From assembly GCF_005887635.2 (NCBI RefSeq), contig NZ_CP040818.1, positions 310,001 through 374,000 on the forward strand: 64,000 bases of DNA, read 5' to 3'. The notes under the pieces were generated by a model. That model worked only from the letters and a program-made list of their open reading frames with translations. It had not been told where the DNA came from and ran no database searches. Origin of the DNA: Paroceanicella profunda. GTDB lineage: Bacteria; Pseudomonadota; Alphaproteobacteria; Rhodobacterales; Rhodobacteraceae. The position numbers and the translations under genes are program-made. Positions 44,042 through 53,399 of this stretch are shown here, one piece after another; the first letter of the stretch is position 1, and the number at the start of each line of letters is the position of its first letter.

Positions 44042-44800
44042 ATGGCCGCCCGCCTCGCCACCATCTACCGCCATCCCGTGAAGAGCCTCGGCGTCGAGGA
44101 ACTGGGGGAGGTGCGCCTGCTGGCGGGGCAGACCATGCCGGGAGACCGCACCTGGGCCGTGGCGCATGAGGCGTCGAAGTTCGACCCCGCGGCGCCGGAC
44201 TGGGCGCATTGCGCGAATTTCGCCCGGGTGGCGAAGGCACCGCAGCTCGGCGCCGTCACCGCCCGGCTGGCGGAGGATGGCGAGACCGTCACCTTCACCC
44301 ACCCGGCCCGGCCCGCGCTCACCGCCCGGCCCGACAGCGCCGCGGACGCCGCCCGCATCCTCGCCTGGATGGCGCCCCTGGTGCCCGCGGGCCGTGCCCG
44401 GCCCGCCGCCATCGCCCGCGCCCCGGGCCGCGGGATGACCGACAGCGACTTTCCGTCCGTCTCGCTCGGCAGCCTCTCCTCGCTGCACGCGCTCTCCAAG
44501 GCGGCGCATCACGTGCTCTCGCCGGTGCGCTTCCGGATGAACTTCTGGTTCGAGGGCACCCCGCCCTGGGAGGAGTTCGACTGGGTGGGCCACCAGTTCA
44601 CCCTGGGCGGCGCGCGGCTGCGCGTGGCCGAGCGCGTGGGCCGCTGTTCCGCCACCACCGCCAACCCGGAGACCGGCGAGGTCGACATCGACACCCTGAA
44701 ACTGCTGCGTGAGGGTTGGGGCCACACCCAGTTCGGCGTCTATGCCGAAGTGGTCGAGCCCGGCCTCGTGCGCGTCGGCGACACGCTCGCCCACGTCTGA
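44042..44800 (+). CDS. MOSC domain protein
   Basis: 252 residues with an N-terminal beta-barrel segment (RLATIYRHPVKSLGVEEL) and the MOSC core, whose conserved Cys is in AERVGRCSATTANPETGEVD (near 200-219). MOSC proteins handle molybdenum cofactor sulfur; this family is often found between yidC and engB in Rhodobacterales. The start lies one base after the yidC stop; no separate promoter. Confidence 0.9.
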   Translation: MAARLATIYRHPVKSLGVEELGEVRLLAGQTMPGDRTWAVAHEASKFDPAAPDWAHCANFARVAKAPQLGAVTARLAEDGETVTFTHPARPALTARPDSAADAARILAWMAPLVPAGRARPAAIARAPGRGMTDSDFPSVSLGSLSSLHALSKAAHHVLSPVRFRMNFWFEGTPPWEEFDWVGHQFTLGGARLRVAERVGRCSATTANPETGEVDIDTLKLLREGWGHTQFGVYAEVVEPGLVRVGDTLAHV

Positions 44801-44810
44801 GGACACCGAG

Positions 44811-45473
44811 ATGGAACAGGTTTTCACCCTTGCCGAAGCGCCGGATGCGGCCACGGCCGAAGCCGGGCGCAAGCTCTTCGCCGGACAGTGCGACTTCGTG
44901 AAGGGCGTGGTGGCGATGTCCGGCCTGCCGGATGCCGACCGCCTGGAGATCTGTTTCGCCGGGCGCTCCAACGTGGGCAAGTCCTCGCTGATCAACGCGC
45001 TGACCGGGCGCAAGGGCCTCGCGCGCGCCTCCAACACCCCCGGCCGCACGCAGGAGATCAACTTCTTCGATCTCGCCGGCGGGCTCATGTACATGGTCGA
45101 CCTGCCCGGCTACGGCTATGCTGAGGCGCCGCTGGCCATCGTGAAGAAATGGCAGGAGCTGCTGAAGAGCTACCTCGCCGGCCGCCAGACCCTGCGCCGC
45201 GCCTATGTGCTGATCGACAGCCGCCACGGCGTGAAGGCGGTGGACCACGAGATCATGAAGCTGCTGGACCGCGCCGCGGTCTCCTTCCAGTGCGTGATGA
45301 CCAAGGCCGACAAGCCCGGCGCCGCCGAGCTGGAGCGCAGCATCGCGAAGACCGCCGAGGCGCTGAAGCAGCACCCCACGGCCTTCCCGGAGATCATCCT
45401 CACCTCCTCGGAAAAGGGGGACGGCCTCGCCACCCTGCGCGCGGCCATCCTCACGCTCAGCCAGCAGGGCTGA
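44811..45473 (+). CDS. engB: Ribosome biogenesis GTPase EngB/YihA
   Basis: 220 residues. G1 GRSNVGKSSLINAL (about 50-63), G2 region NTPGRTQEINFF, G3 DLPGYGYAEAP (about 99-109), G4 TKADKPGAAE (near 165) and G5 TSSEKGDG (near 200). Essential GTPase for large-subunit assembly. Ten bp after the MOSC gene, so likely co-transcribed with yidC. Confidence 0.96.
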   Translation: MEQVFTLAEAPDAATAEAGRKLFAGQCDFVKGVVAMSGLPDADRLEICFAGRSNVGKSSLINALTGRKGLARASNTPGRTQEINFFDLAGGLMYMVDLPGYGYAEAPLAIVKKWQELLKSYLAGRQTLRRAYVLIDSRHGVKAVDHEIMKLLDRAAVSFQCVMTKADKPGAAELERSIAKTAEALKQHPTAFPEIILTSSEKGDGLATLRAAILTLSQQG

Positions 45474-45526
45474 GCCGGGCGGCGGCGCAGGCCCCCTGCC
45501 CCTGTCCGCAGCCCCGGCGGCGGGGC

Positions 45527-46363
45527 TCACCCCGCGGGGCTCAGCCTCCGGCCCTGCCGCAGCCAGCGCCCCCCGGCGACGAGGGCCAGCGCCACCCCCA
45601 CGCCGAACACGTACCAGGACGGGCGGATCGAATAGTCGAACTGCAGGTTCGCCGCCAGCACCGCGGAGGCCGGCGCATTGGTCGCCACCGCGTACCAGCC
45701 CGCCTCCAGCCCGGCGGTGGCGAGGCCGGAGAGCACCGCGATCCCGGCCCAGACCACCGGCGAGGCCAGCGGGAGCTTCGCCGCCTGCGCCCCGCGCGCC
45801 GCCATCATCAGCACGAACAGCCCGGCCATCAGCACCGGCTCGGTCACGTCGATCTTCGACTGCATGAAGAAGTGCAGCAGCCCCAGCACCGCGATGACGT
45901 AGACGATGCGGTGCAGCCGCTGCCAGTTGCGCCCCAGACGGCGGATGGCCGAATCGGTCGAGGTGACCCCCAGCACCACCAGGCCGCTCAGCGCCACGAA
46001 CCCCACCAGCAGGTACCAGCGCGCCAGGATTTCCGAGACCGTCTTGCCGATGCTCCCGGTGTCCAGCCCGTAGAGCAGCAGGTGCGCGAGCACGTAGAAC
46101 AGCGTCGCCAGTCCCAGCATGCGCCGCGCGATCACCAGCCGCGGCAGGCCCAGCCGCCGCAGGGGCGTGATGGCGAGGGTGATGAGCAGCAGGCGGATGG
46201 TCCAGAGCCCGGTGAAGTGGATCGCCTCCTCCAGCCGGCGCGGCCCCAGCCCGCCCGACATCCAGAGCCAGGCCAGCCAGAGCGCCGGCGCCAGCGCCCC
46301 GGCGAAGGCGATGGTCCGGATCCAGGAGAATCTCCCGGCGCGATCGGTCCAGGGTGTGTCCAT
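45527..46363 (-). CDS. msrQ: Protein-methionine-sulfoxide reductase heme-binding subunit
   Basis: 278 residues with six or more membrane helices of the ferric-reductase-like family; conserved heme His candidates lie in HFTGLWTIRL, VLAHLLLYG, LHRIVYVIAVLGLLHFF. MsrQ delivers electrons to periplasmic MsrP. A second half of extra helices after about 200 is longer than E. coli MsrQ. The catalytic partner msrP is not adjacent (argB is upstream, engB converges), which is unusual. Start at 46363 (MDTPWTDRAG) preferred over a 15-codon longer form. Confidence 0.88.
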   Translation of the reverse strand: MDTPWTDRAGRFSWIRTIAFAGALAPALWLAWLWMSGGLGPRRLEEAIHFTGLWTIRLLLITLAITPLRRLGLPRLVIARRMLGLATLFYVLAHLLLYGLDTGSIGKTVSEILARWYLLVGFVALSGLVVLGVTSTDSAIRRLGRNWQRLHRIVYVIAVLGLLHFFMQSKIDVTEPVLMAGLFVLMMAARGAQAAKLPLASPVVWAGIAVLSGLATAGLEAGWYAVATNAPASAVLAANLQFDYSIRPSWYVFGVGVALALVAGGRWLRQGRRLSPAG

Positions 46364-46539
46364 GCGGCGGTCCTCCGGCAAGCTGCGTGCGCTGATCATG
46401 TAAGGCATGACACCGCGAATTGGTGTTTCAGTTCTTCACAATAGCGACAGAAACTCTGTTCCCCCCGCCGGGCAAAGAACTGGCCAGAGGCGCGCTCTGC
46501 CGCTAAAAGCGATCATTCCCGCCATCCCGGAGACCGAGA

Positions 46540-47442
46540 ATGGAGAAATCCTCTGCCATGAAACGCGACTGGATCGCCACCGCCCGCACGTTGAGCGAAG
46601 CCCTGCCCTACCTGCAGCGCTACGACGGGGCGACCGTGGTCATCAAGATGGGCGGCCACGCGATGGGCGATGACACCGCCATGGCAGCCTTCGCACGCGA
46701 CATCGTGCTGATGAAGCAGTGCAACCTGCACCCGATCATCGTGCATGGCGGCGGGCCGCAGATCGGCGAGATGCTCAAGCGCCTCGCCATCCGCTCCGAA
46801 TTCGTGAACGGCCTGCGCGTGACCGACGAGGCCACCGTGGAGGTGGTGGAGATGGTGCTCTCCGGCCGCATCAACAAGCGCATCGTGCAGGCGATCAACG
46901 CCCAGGGCGGCAAGGCCGTGGGCCTTTCGGGCAAGGACGCCAACCTGGTGATCTGCGAGAAGGCGATGAAGACGGTGAAGGACCCGGACAGCAACATCGA
47001 GAGCGTGCTGGACCTCGGGCTGGTCGGCGAGCCGGTGGAGATGCACCCGGAGGTGCTGCGCACCTTCATCGAGAGCGATTTCATCCCCGTCATCGCCCCC
47101 GTCGGCGCCGGACGCAACGGCGAGACCTTCAACGTGAACGGCGACACGATGGCCGGTGCCATCGCCGGCGGCATGAAGGCCGAGCGCCTGCTGCTGCTCA
47201 CCGATGTCTCCGGCGTGAAGAACGCCGAGGGCGAGGTGATCACCCAGCTCACCCGCGCCGATGTCGAGACCCTCACCCGCGAGGGCGTGATCCGCGGCGG
47301 CATGATCCCGAAGACCGAGACGGCGATGAAGGCGATCGATTCCGGCGTCGGCGCGGTGGTGATCCTCGACGGCCGCGCCCCGCATGCCTGCCTGCTGGAG
47401 CTCTTCACCGAACACGGCGCCGGAAGCCTGATCCGGCCCTGA
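46540..47442 (+). CDS. argB: Acetylglutamate kinase
   Basis: 300 residues of the amino-acid kinase family: [13 protein letters not shown] (near 32), [12 protein letters not shown] (near 67-78), [19 protein letters not shown] (near 90), and [13 protein letters not shown] (near 199). Second step of arginine biosynthesis. GGAG precedes the ATG at 46540; an internal ATG at 46558 would lose six residues. The stop is followed within 3 bp by a 24-bp palindrome. Other arg genes are not in the window. Confidence 0.96.
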   Translation: MEKSSAMKRDWIATARTLSEALPYLQRYDGATVVIKMGGHAMGDDTAMAAFARDIVLMKQCNLHPIIVHGGGPQIGEMLKRLAIRSEFVNGLRVTDEATVEVVEMVLSGRINKRIVQAINAQGGKAVGLSGKDANLVICEKAMKTVKDPDSNIESVLDLGLVGEPVEMHPEVLRTFIESDFIPVIAPVGAGRNGETFNVNGDTMAGAIAGGMKAERLLLLTDVSGVKNAEGEVITQLTRADVETLTREGVIRGGMIPKTETAMKAIDSGVGAVVILDGRAPHACLLELFTEHGAGSLIRP

Positions 47443-47445
47443 TCA

Positions 47446-47469
47446 CTCCTGACAGCATGCTGTCAGGAG
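47446..47469. promoter_or_regulatory. 24-bp perfect palindrome, probable operator
   Basis: Half-site CTCCTGACAGCA and its exact complement meet without spacer. It lies 69 bp upstream of the small gene at 47538, which is followed by a WYL regulator; autoregulation through this site is the simplest guess. It could also act as an argB transcription end (12-bp stem but no loop). Confidence 0.7.
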
Positions 47470-47537
47470 GGGGCGCCCAATGTCCTCCCGTGGCCGCCGG
47501 CAGTCGGCGGCCCGGACCCCTTCAGGGAGAGACCGAC

Positions 47538-47858
47538 ATGGGTATGATCAAGCACTACGTTTTCCGCAAGCGCGCCGATGTGAGCGACACTGCGCTCCTC
47601 GAAGCCGCCGCAGCCACGATGGCCTGGTTCACCGAGCGGCCCGGCTTCGCCTACCGCACCCTCACGCGGGAACCGGACGGGCTGTGGCACGACATGGCGT
47701 TCTGGCGCGACGCGGAGGCCGCCGCGGCCTCCGACGCCGCCTTCTTCAGCCACGCCCCGAACGCCGCCTACGTGGCGCTCGTCGACCCGGAGAGCCTGAG
47801 CCGCTCCCTCCTGCCGGAGCTGCTCAGCGCCCTCCCCCGGGATCTCGAGGCCGCGTGA
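47538..47858 (+). CDS. Small protein, possible dimeric alpha-beta barrel
   Basis: 106 residues (MGMIKHYVFRKRADVSDTALLEA...). Sequence and size fit an antibiotic-monooxygenase-like alpha-beta barrel with a WHDMAFWRDAEAA strand-helix, but no catalytic signature is recognised. GGGAGAGACC precedes the ATG. The stop overlaps the start of the downstream regulator (GTGA), so it is the regulator's co-transcribed partner and probable target. Confidence 0.75.
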   Translation: MGMIKHYVFRKRADVSDTALLEAAAATMAWFTERPGFAYRTLTREPDGLWHDMAFWRDAEAAAASDAAFFSHAPNAAYVALVDPESLSRSLLPELLSALPRDLEAA

Positions 47859-48550
47859 GCCGGCGGGCGGACAGGTTGTTCCGCCTCGTGCAGGAGCTGC
47901 GCGGCCGGCGGCTTGCCGTCACGGCCGCGCAGCTCGCCACGGCGCTGGAGGTCTCCGAGCGCACCATCTACCGCGACATCGCAGACCTGATGGCCTCCGG
48001 AGTGCCCATCGACGGCGCGGCCGGCGTGGGCTACCGGCTCTCGCCGGGCTATGACCTGCCGCCGGTGCGGTTCACCCGCGCCGAGGTTCAGGCGCTGCTA
48101 GTGGGCGGGCAGATGGTGCGGGCCTTCACCGACCCCGGCCTCGGCGGTGCCGCCGCCAGCGCGGAGGCGAAGATCCGCGCCATCCTCGACGACGACGCCC
48201 GCGCCCTGGCCGAACGCCAGCCCTACTGCGTGCCGCAGCTGGCCCGCAACGACGCGGACCGCGCCCGCCACCAGCGCCTGCGCGAGGCCTGCGAGGCCCG
48301 CCGGAAGCTCGCCTGCCGCTATCACGCGCTGGACGGCACCGAGACCCGCCGGGTGATCTGGCCCCTCGGCCTCATCGGCTGGACCGGCGTCTGGACCCTC
48401 GCGGCCTGGTGCGAGCTGCGCGACGACTTCCGCACCTTCCGCTTCGACCGGCTGCTGAGCCTGGAGCCGACCGGCGAAACCTTCCCCGACACGCCCTCCC
48501 GCAACCTCGCCGCCTTCCTGGCCAACCTGCCGGTCCACAAGCGGAGCTGA
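47855..48550 (+). CDS. YafY-type HTH-WYL transcriptional regulator
   Basis: 231 residues from a GTG overlapping the previous stop. N-terminal winged helix (LFRLVQELRGRRLAVTAAQL, ERTIYRDIADLMASGVPI, about 8-55) and a WYL domain (about 135-225) with LACRYHALDGTETRR and WTLAAWCELRDDFRTFRFDR, which binds small ligands or nucleic acid. YafY-type regulators usually control the gene they are transcribed with, here the small barrel protein. The upstream palindrome is the candidate operator. Confidence 0.92.
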   Translation: MSRRADRLFRLVQELRGRRLAVTAAQLATALEVSERTIYRDIADLMASGVPIDGAAGVGYRLSPGYDLPPVRFTRAEVQALLVGGQMVRAFTDPGLGGAAASAEAKIRAILDDDARALAERQPYCVPQLARNDADRARHQRLREACEARRKLACRYHALDGTETRRVIWPLGLIGWTGVWTLAAWCELRDDFRTFRFDRLLSLEPTGETFPDTPSRNLAAFLANLPVHKRS

Positions 48551-48978
48551 CCGCCGCCCGGTGCAGCAGGCGGGCGCCCTGCCCATCGCGCGAATCCGGC
48601 CCGCCACAGGCCGGTGCCGGTGCTCCCCCCGGATGGAAGACGACAGGAAACCGGGCCCCGCCGCGGCACGGGCGGCATTGCCGTCACACGTCCGGGCGGC
48701 ATCGCCGTCGTACCACCCCGGCGGGATCGCCGTCGCGCCCCCGGACGGCCCCGCTGCCCCGGGGCGGGCGGAACCTTCCCGTCCTGCCCGAAATGCGGGC
48801 GCAGCCCCTTCTGCTGCCCCCTCCGGCATCAGGCCCGATGCGGCGCTGCCTTCCCCGGCGGCGGCCGCACGGGCAGGCGGACTGCGTCATTTTCATGACG
48901 TCCTTTCCTGTGGATAACTTCGGAAACCGGGCCGCCGGCGCTTGACGCAACGCAGCAAAATCGGGCCAATCTTGCCCC
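48551..48978. other. Intergenic region upstream of sixA
   Basis: 428 bp. About three imperfect copies of a ~25-bp unit containing ATCGCCGTC lie at 48678-48750. An inverted repeat CGTCAT-TTTC-ATGACG is at 48885-48900, and a perfect DnaA box (TTATCCACA, minus) at 48909-48917; the latter is single and probably fortuitous. The sixA promoter should be in the AT-richer last 100 bp. Confidence 0.6.
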
Positions 48979-49494
48979 ATGAAACATCTCGTCCTCATGC
49001 GACACGCCAAATCCTCCCTGTCCGACCCCTCGCTGGAGGACATGGACCGGCCGCTCAACGAGCGCGGCCGGCTTGCAGCGCCGATCTCCGGCGCCTGGCT
49101 GGCCGAGCGGGCTCTCCGTCCCGACCACGTCTTCCTCTCGCCCGCGCGGCGCTGCACCGAGACCTGGGCGCGCGTGGCCCGTCAGTTCGACGACGTTCCG
49201 CCCCCCACGGTGGAGAACAGGCTCTACATGGCTGACCCGGCCACAATGCTGGAAGTGCTGCACACCGCGCCGGACAGCGCCACCACCGTGTTCATGCTGG
49301 GCCACCAGCCGGGGCTGGCGAGCTTCCTGCGCCGGCTGGCGGACCGCTCCACCCCCGCGCGCTGCTCGCGTGCCTTCACCAAGTTCCCCACCGGCGCCGT
49401 GGCCCTGGTGGATTTCGACGACGGCCCCTGGAGCGAAACCACCTTCGCCTCCGGCCGCTACCACGCCTTCGCCACGCCGAAGGAACTGGTCTGA
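48979..49494 (+). CDS. sixA: Histidine phosphatase (SixA family)
   Basis: 171 residues. Catalytic RHG motif variant LMRHAKSSLSD (residues about 6-16), second His in GHQPGLASFLRRLA (near 107), typical of SixA phosphohistidine phosphatases that dephosphorylate histidine-phosphotransfer proteins. Substrate not predictable here. Monocistronic; followed by a repeat array and a terminator shared with the converging transporter operon. Confidence 0.88.
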   Translation: MKHLVLMRHAKSSLSDPSLEDMDRPLNERGRLAAPISGAWLAERALRPDHVFLSPARRCTETWARVARQFDDVPPPTVENRLYMADPATMLEVLHTAPDSATTVFMLGHQPGLASFLRRLADRSTPARCSRAFTKFPTGAVALVDFDDGPWSETTFASGRYHAFATPKELV

Positions 49495-49649
49495 GAGACG
49501 CCTGCCGCGGCCGGACCCCCGTCCAACTCCCCGGGCCGGCCGGGCGCGCACGGAACGGCGCACCCGCCGCGAACCGGGGCGCCCGCCGTCACGCGGCAGC
49601 GTCCCGCGGCCGGTCCGTGCGCGACACCGCTGCGCCCGCAGGCCCGCAG

Positions 49650-49815
49650 GCCCGCAGAGGGTGACGGCTCCCGCACCGCCCCGCGCCAGCGCGCAAAGCC
49701 GCATCGCCCGGCGCGCGCCACGCGCAAGGCCGCATCGCTCGGCGCCCCGCGCGCAGGGCCGCGTCACCCGGCGCCCCGCGCGCAGGGCCGCGTCACCCGG
49801 CGCCCCGCGCGCAAA
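49650..49815. repeat. 29-bp tandem repeat array next to a terminator
   Basis: GCGCGCAGGGCCGCGTCACC starts at 49749 and 49778, with a truncated copy at 49807 (29-bp spacing); diverged copies extend left to about 49650. The array abuts the terminator at 49815 and fills much of the 375-bp gap (49495-49869) between converging genes. Confidence 0.85.
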
Positions 49816-49846
49816 AAGGCCCGCCTTCTGCTGAAGGCGGGCCTTT
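49815..49846. terminator. Bidirectional intrinsic terminator
   Basis: Perfect 13-bp stem (AAAGGCCCGCCTT and its complement) with a 6-nt loop. The A-rich left flank gives a U-run on the minus strand and the right arm ends TTT, so it can end both sixA and the transporter operon. Confidence 0.92.
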
Positions 49847-49869
49847 GCGTTACTCTGGGCGGCGTGGGG

Positions 49870-50652
<783 letters not shown>

Positions 50653-50662
50653 GATGATCTCC

Positions 50663-51955
50663 TCAGCGATGATCGGTCTTGAGCTTGCGCTCGAGATACT
50701 GCGAATAGCGGGACATCCCGAAGCAGCAGATGAAGAAGAACAGCGCCACGAAGCCGTAAAGCTCCCAGACGATGCCGTTCCAGTTCTGGTCGGCGCGGAT
50801 CGGCGCGATGACGCCCAGCGGGTCGAACATCGCGATGACCGAGACCAGCGTGGTGTCCTTGAACAGGCCGATGAAGGTGTTCACGATGCCGGGGATCGAG
50901 ATCTTGAGGGCCTGCGGCATGATGATCAGCCGCGTGGCCATCCAGTAGTCGAGCCCCAGCGCGTCCGCCGCCTCGTACTGGCCCTTGGGCAGGGCCGCAA
51001 GCCCGCCGCGGATCACCTCGGCCATGTAGGCCGACGCGAAGAGCACCACGAGGATGAGCACGCGCACCAGCAGGTCGAAGTTGGTGCCCGGCGGCAGGAA
51101 GTAGTTCAGCAGCGTGGAGGCCACGAACAGCAGGGTGATGAGCGGCACGCCGCGGATGAACTCGATGAAGCCCACGCAGATGGTCTTCACGATGAACAGG
51201 TTGGATTGCCGCCCCAGCGCCAGCAGGATGCCGATGGGGAAGGAGCCGGCAATGCCCACGATGCCGATGATGAGCGTGAGCAGGAAGCCGCCCACGAGCC
51301 GGGTCTGCACCTGGGCGAGCCCGATGGGGATGATGTCGGCCAGCAGGCCGCTCAGCGGGTCCACCACGAACAGCAGCCAGACCACCGCCACCACCGTCGC
51401 AGCCACCAGCCCGCCCAGCGGGCCGCCGTGGTCGGTGACGTAGCTGAACACGTACCAGGCGATGGGGAAGGTGGCCACCACCAGCAGCGGCCCCCAGGGC
51501 GAGCCGCCGAACACCAGGAAGTAGCAGATCATCGGGAAGACGGCGGTGAAGTAGAGCATCCGGCGCGGCAGGCCGGAGACCAGGATCGGCGCCGCGGCCA
51601 CCACGAGGAGCACGAAGGCGAGGATCGGCCGCCAGTAGGCATCCGACGGGTAGAAGCCGAAGATGAACTGGTTGAAGCGCTCGTTGATCACCGCGAAGCA
51701 GGCGCCGGTGTCGATCTCGCGGCACTGCGCCAGGCTGTCGGCCACCCAGACCGAGTGGATGAACCAGGGCGCGATGCTCGCCACCGCGTAGACGATGACC
51801 GCGATCGAGATCAGCGACAGCGCGGCGTTCGGGATGGTGGAGAACATGTTCTCGCGCAGCCATTTCACCGGGCCCGTCTCCGAGGCCGGCGGCGGCGAGG
51901 GCGGTATCTGCGACGTGGCGACGAAGCGGATGGTGTTGGATTGCGTGTCGCTCAT
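50663..51955 (-). CDS. bztC: General amino-acid ABC transporter, permease
   Basis: 430 residues with about eight membrane segments and a His/Glu/Gln-type permease core in the last 210 residues; the EAA-like motif is [24 protein letters not shown] (near 310-333, long-range coupling to BztD). The large N-terminal extension with extra helices is typical of BztC/AapM. Ends 10 bp before bztD. Confidence 0.94.
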   Translation of the reverse strand: MSDTQSNTIRFVATSQIPPSPPPASETGPVKWLRENMFSTIPNAALSLISIAVIVYAVASIAPWFIHSVWVADSLAQCREIDTGACFAVINERFNQFIFGFYPSDAYWRPILAFVLLVVAAAPILVSGLPRRMLYFTAVFPMICYFLVFGGSPWGPLLVVATFPIAWYVFSYVTDHGGPLGGLVAATVVAVVWLLFVVDPLSGLLADIIPIGLAQVQTRLVGGFLLTLIIGIVGIAGSFPIGILLALGRQSNLFIVKTICVGFIEFIRGVPLITLLFVASTLLNYFLPPGTNFDLLVRVLILVVLFASAYMAEVIRGGLAALPKGQYEAADALGLDYWMATRLIIMPQALKISIPGIVNTFIGLFKDTTLVSVIAMFDPLGVIAPIRADQNWNGIVWELYGFVALFFFICCFGMSRYSQYLERKLKTDHR

Positions 51956-51956
51956 C

Positions 51957-53213
51957 TCAACGCTCCTTCAGCTTCATGCGCTCGTTGTAGACATTCATCA
52001 CCACCGAGATCGTGAGCGAAACGATGAGGTAGAAGCCCATCAGCAGCAGCAGGCATTCCATCTCGCGCCCGGTCTGGTTCAGCGTGATGCCGCCCAGGGT
52101 GCCGGTTGCGTCCATGTAGCCCACGGCGATGGCGAGCGAGGAGTTCTTCGTGAGGTTGAGGTAGTTGGAGATCAGCGGCGGGATGATGATCCGCATCGCC
52201 TGGGGCAGCACGATCAGCCGCATGGTCCAGGAGGGGCGCATCCCCAGGGCGCTGGCCGCCTCGGTCTGGCCCTTGGAGACCGCGAGGATGCCGGCGCGCA
52301 CGATCTCGGCGATGAACGCGCCGGTGTAGAGCGAGAGGGCCAGCCAGAGCGCGATGAGGCTGTCGCGCATGTGGATGCCGCCCTGGAAGTTGAAGCCCTT
52401 CAGCGCGGGATAGCCGAGGTGGAAGCCGAGCGCGACCAGAACCACCACCTGCGGCAGCACGATCAGCCCGACGCTGGGCCAGAAGGTCTTCGGCCGGTCG
52501 CCGGTTTCGGCCTGGCGCCGCGTGGCATGGGCCGCGAGGCGGCGCACGCCCCAGATGGAGGCCACCAGCACGAGGACGATCAGGATGAGGTCGAGGCTGA
52601 TGCCGAAGTAGCCGTTCACGTCCAGCGTGCCGAGGCTGCGTGAGAACAGCGGCTCGGGCACGTAGAAGCCGCGGTTGGTGAAGGCCATGGAGCCGAGAAC
52701 CATCGAGGCGTCGGAATTGTCGCCGCGGAAGGCGTTCGGGGCGGGCAGGCTCTCGTTGATGCCGGCGGCGAAGAGCAGGATCCAGATCAGCACCGGAACG
52801 TTGCGGAACCCCTCGACGTAGAGCGTCATCAGCCGGGCGACGACCCAGTTGTTCGACAGGCGCAGCACGCCGGCGACCACACCGAGCAGCGTGGCCGTGA
52901 CGCAGCCCATCACCGCGATGAGCAGCGTGTTGAGGATGCCGAGCATGGCGGCCCGGGCGTTGGTGTCGGTGTTCTGGTACTCGATCAGCTGCTGGTTGAT
53001 GTCATAGCCGGCGGGCGTCCAGAGGAAGCCGAACCCGAAGGTCTTTCCCAGCGCCTCCAGGTTGCTGATCGTGTTGGTCACCAGCCATCCGAGCGCCAGC
53101 ATGAACAGCACGAGCGCGATGATCTGGATGGTGATGGATCGGTATCTTGTGTCGTACAGGAGCATTCCGATGCGGAACGACTCCGACGCATGCGGGTCCG
53201 TTGTTGCAGCCAT
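51957..53213 (-). CDS. bztB: General amino-acid ABC transporter, permease
   Basis: 418 residues, homologous to AapQ/BztB. Opens with a cytoplasmic N-terminus and one helix (about 28-46), a long periplasmic loop, then a permease core with EAASALGMRPSWTMRLIVLPQAM near 345. One bp separates its stop from bztC. Pairs with BztC as the transmembrane channel. Confidence 0.94.
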   Translation of the reverse strand: MAATTDPHASESFRIGMLLYDTRYRSITIQIIALVLFMLALGWLVTNTISNLEALGKTFGFGFLWTPAGYDINQQLIEYQNTDTNARAAMLGILNTLLIAVMGCVTATLLGVVAGVLRLSNNWVVARLMTLYVEGFRNVPVLIWILLFAAGINESLPAPNAFRGDNSDASMVLGSMAFTNRGFYVPEPLFSRSLGTLDVNGYFGISLDLILIVLVLVASIWGVRRLAAHATRRQAETGDRPKTFWPSVGLIVLPQVVVLVALGFHLGYPALKGFNFQGGIHMRDSLIALWLALSLYTGAFIAEIVRAGILAVSKGQTEAASALGMRPSWTMRLIVLPQAMRIIIPPLISNYLNLTKNSSLAIAVGYMDATGTLGGITLNQTGREMECLLLLMGFYLIVSLTISVVMNVYNERMKLKER

Positions 53214-53349
53214 GGCGCCCTGTTCTCCCTCGCTGGCTGGATAAGGCCGACCCCACTCTCCCCGTCGCGGCCGGTTGGTCCCGGTCCTGCGCTGTCGTGA
53301 GGGACGGTTGTGTCTGAGCCGCCCCGCACGTGCGGGGGGCGGCCAGCTC

Positions 53350-53385
53350 GGCCCGCGCCGCCGGCCTGAAGCGGCGGCGCGGGCC
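53350..53385 (-). terminator. Stem-loop between bztA and bztB
   Basis: Perfect 13-bp stem (GGCCCGCGCCGCC and complement, 53350-53362 and 53373-53385) with a 10-nt loop, 14 bp after the bztA stop. No U-run. Such hairpins between binding-protein and permease genes stabilise or attenuate the transcript so the binding protein is made in excess. Confidence 0.75.
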
Positions 53386-53399
53386 CTTTCGGGATCAGA

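Noticed and set aside
41269..44064. A 931-codon minus-strand frame over ttcA and yidC
   Set aside because: Antisense shadow; ttcA and yidC have full family signatures on the plus strand.
48909..48917. DnaA box suggesting a replication origin
   Set aside because: A single TTATCCACA match with no cluster, AT-rich unwinding element or dnaA/parAB neighbours.
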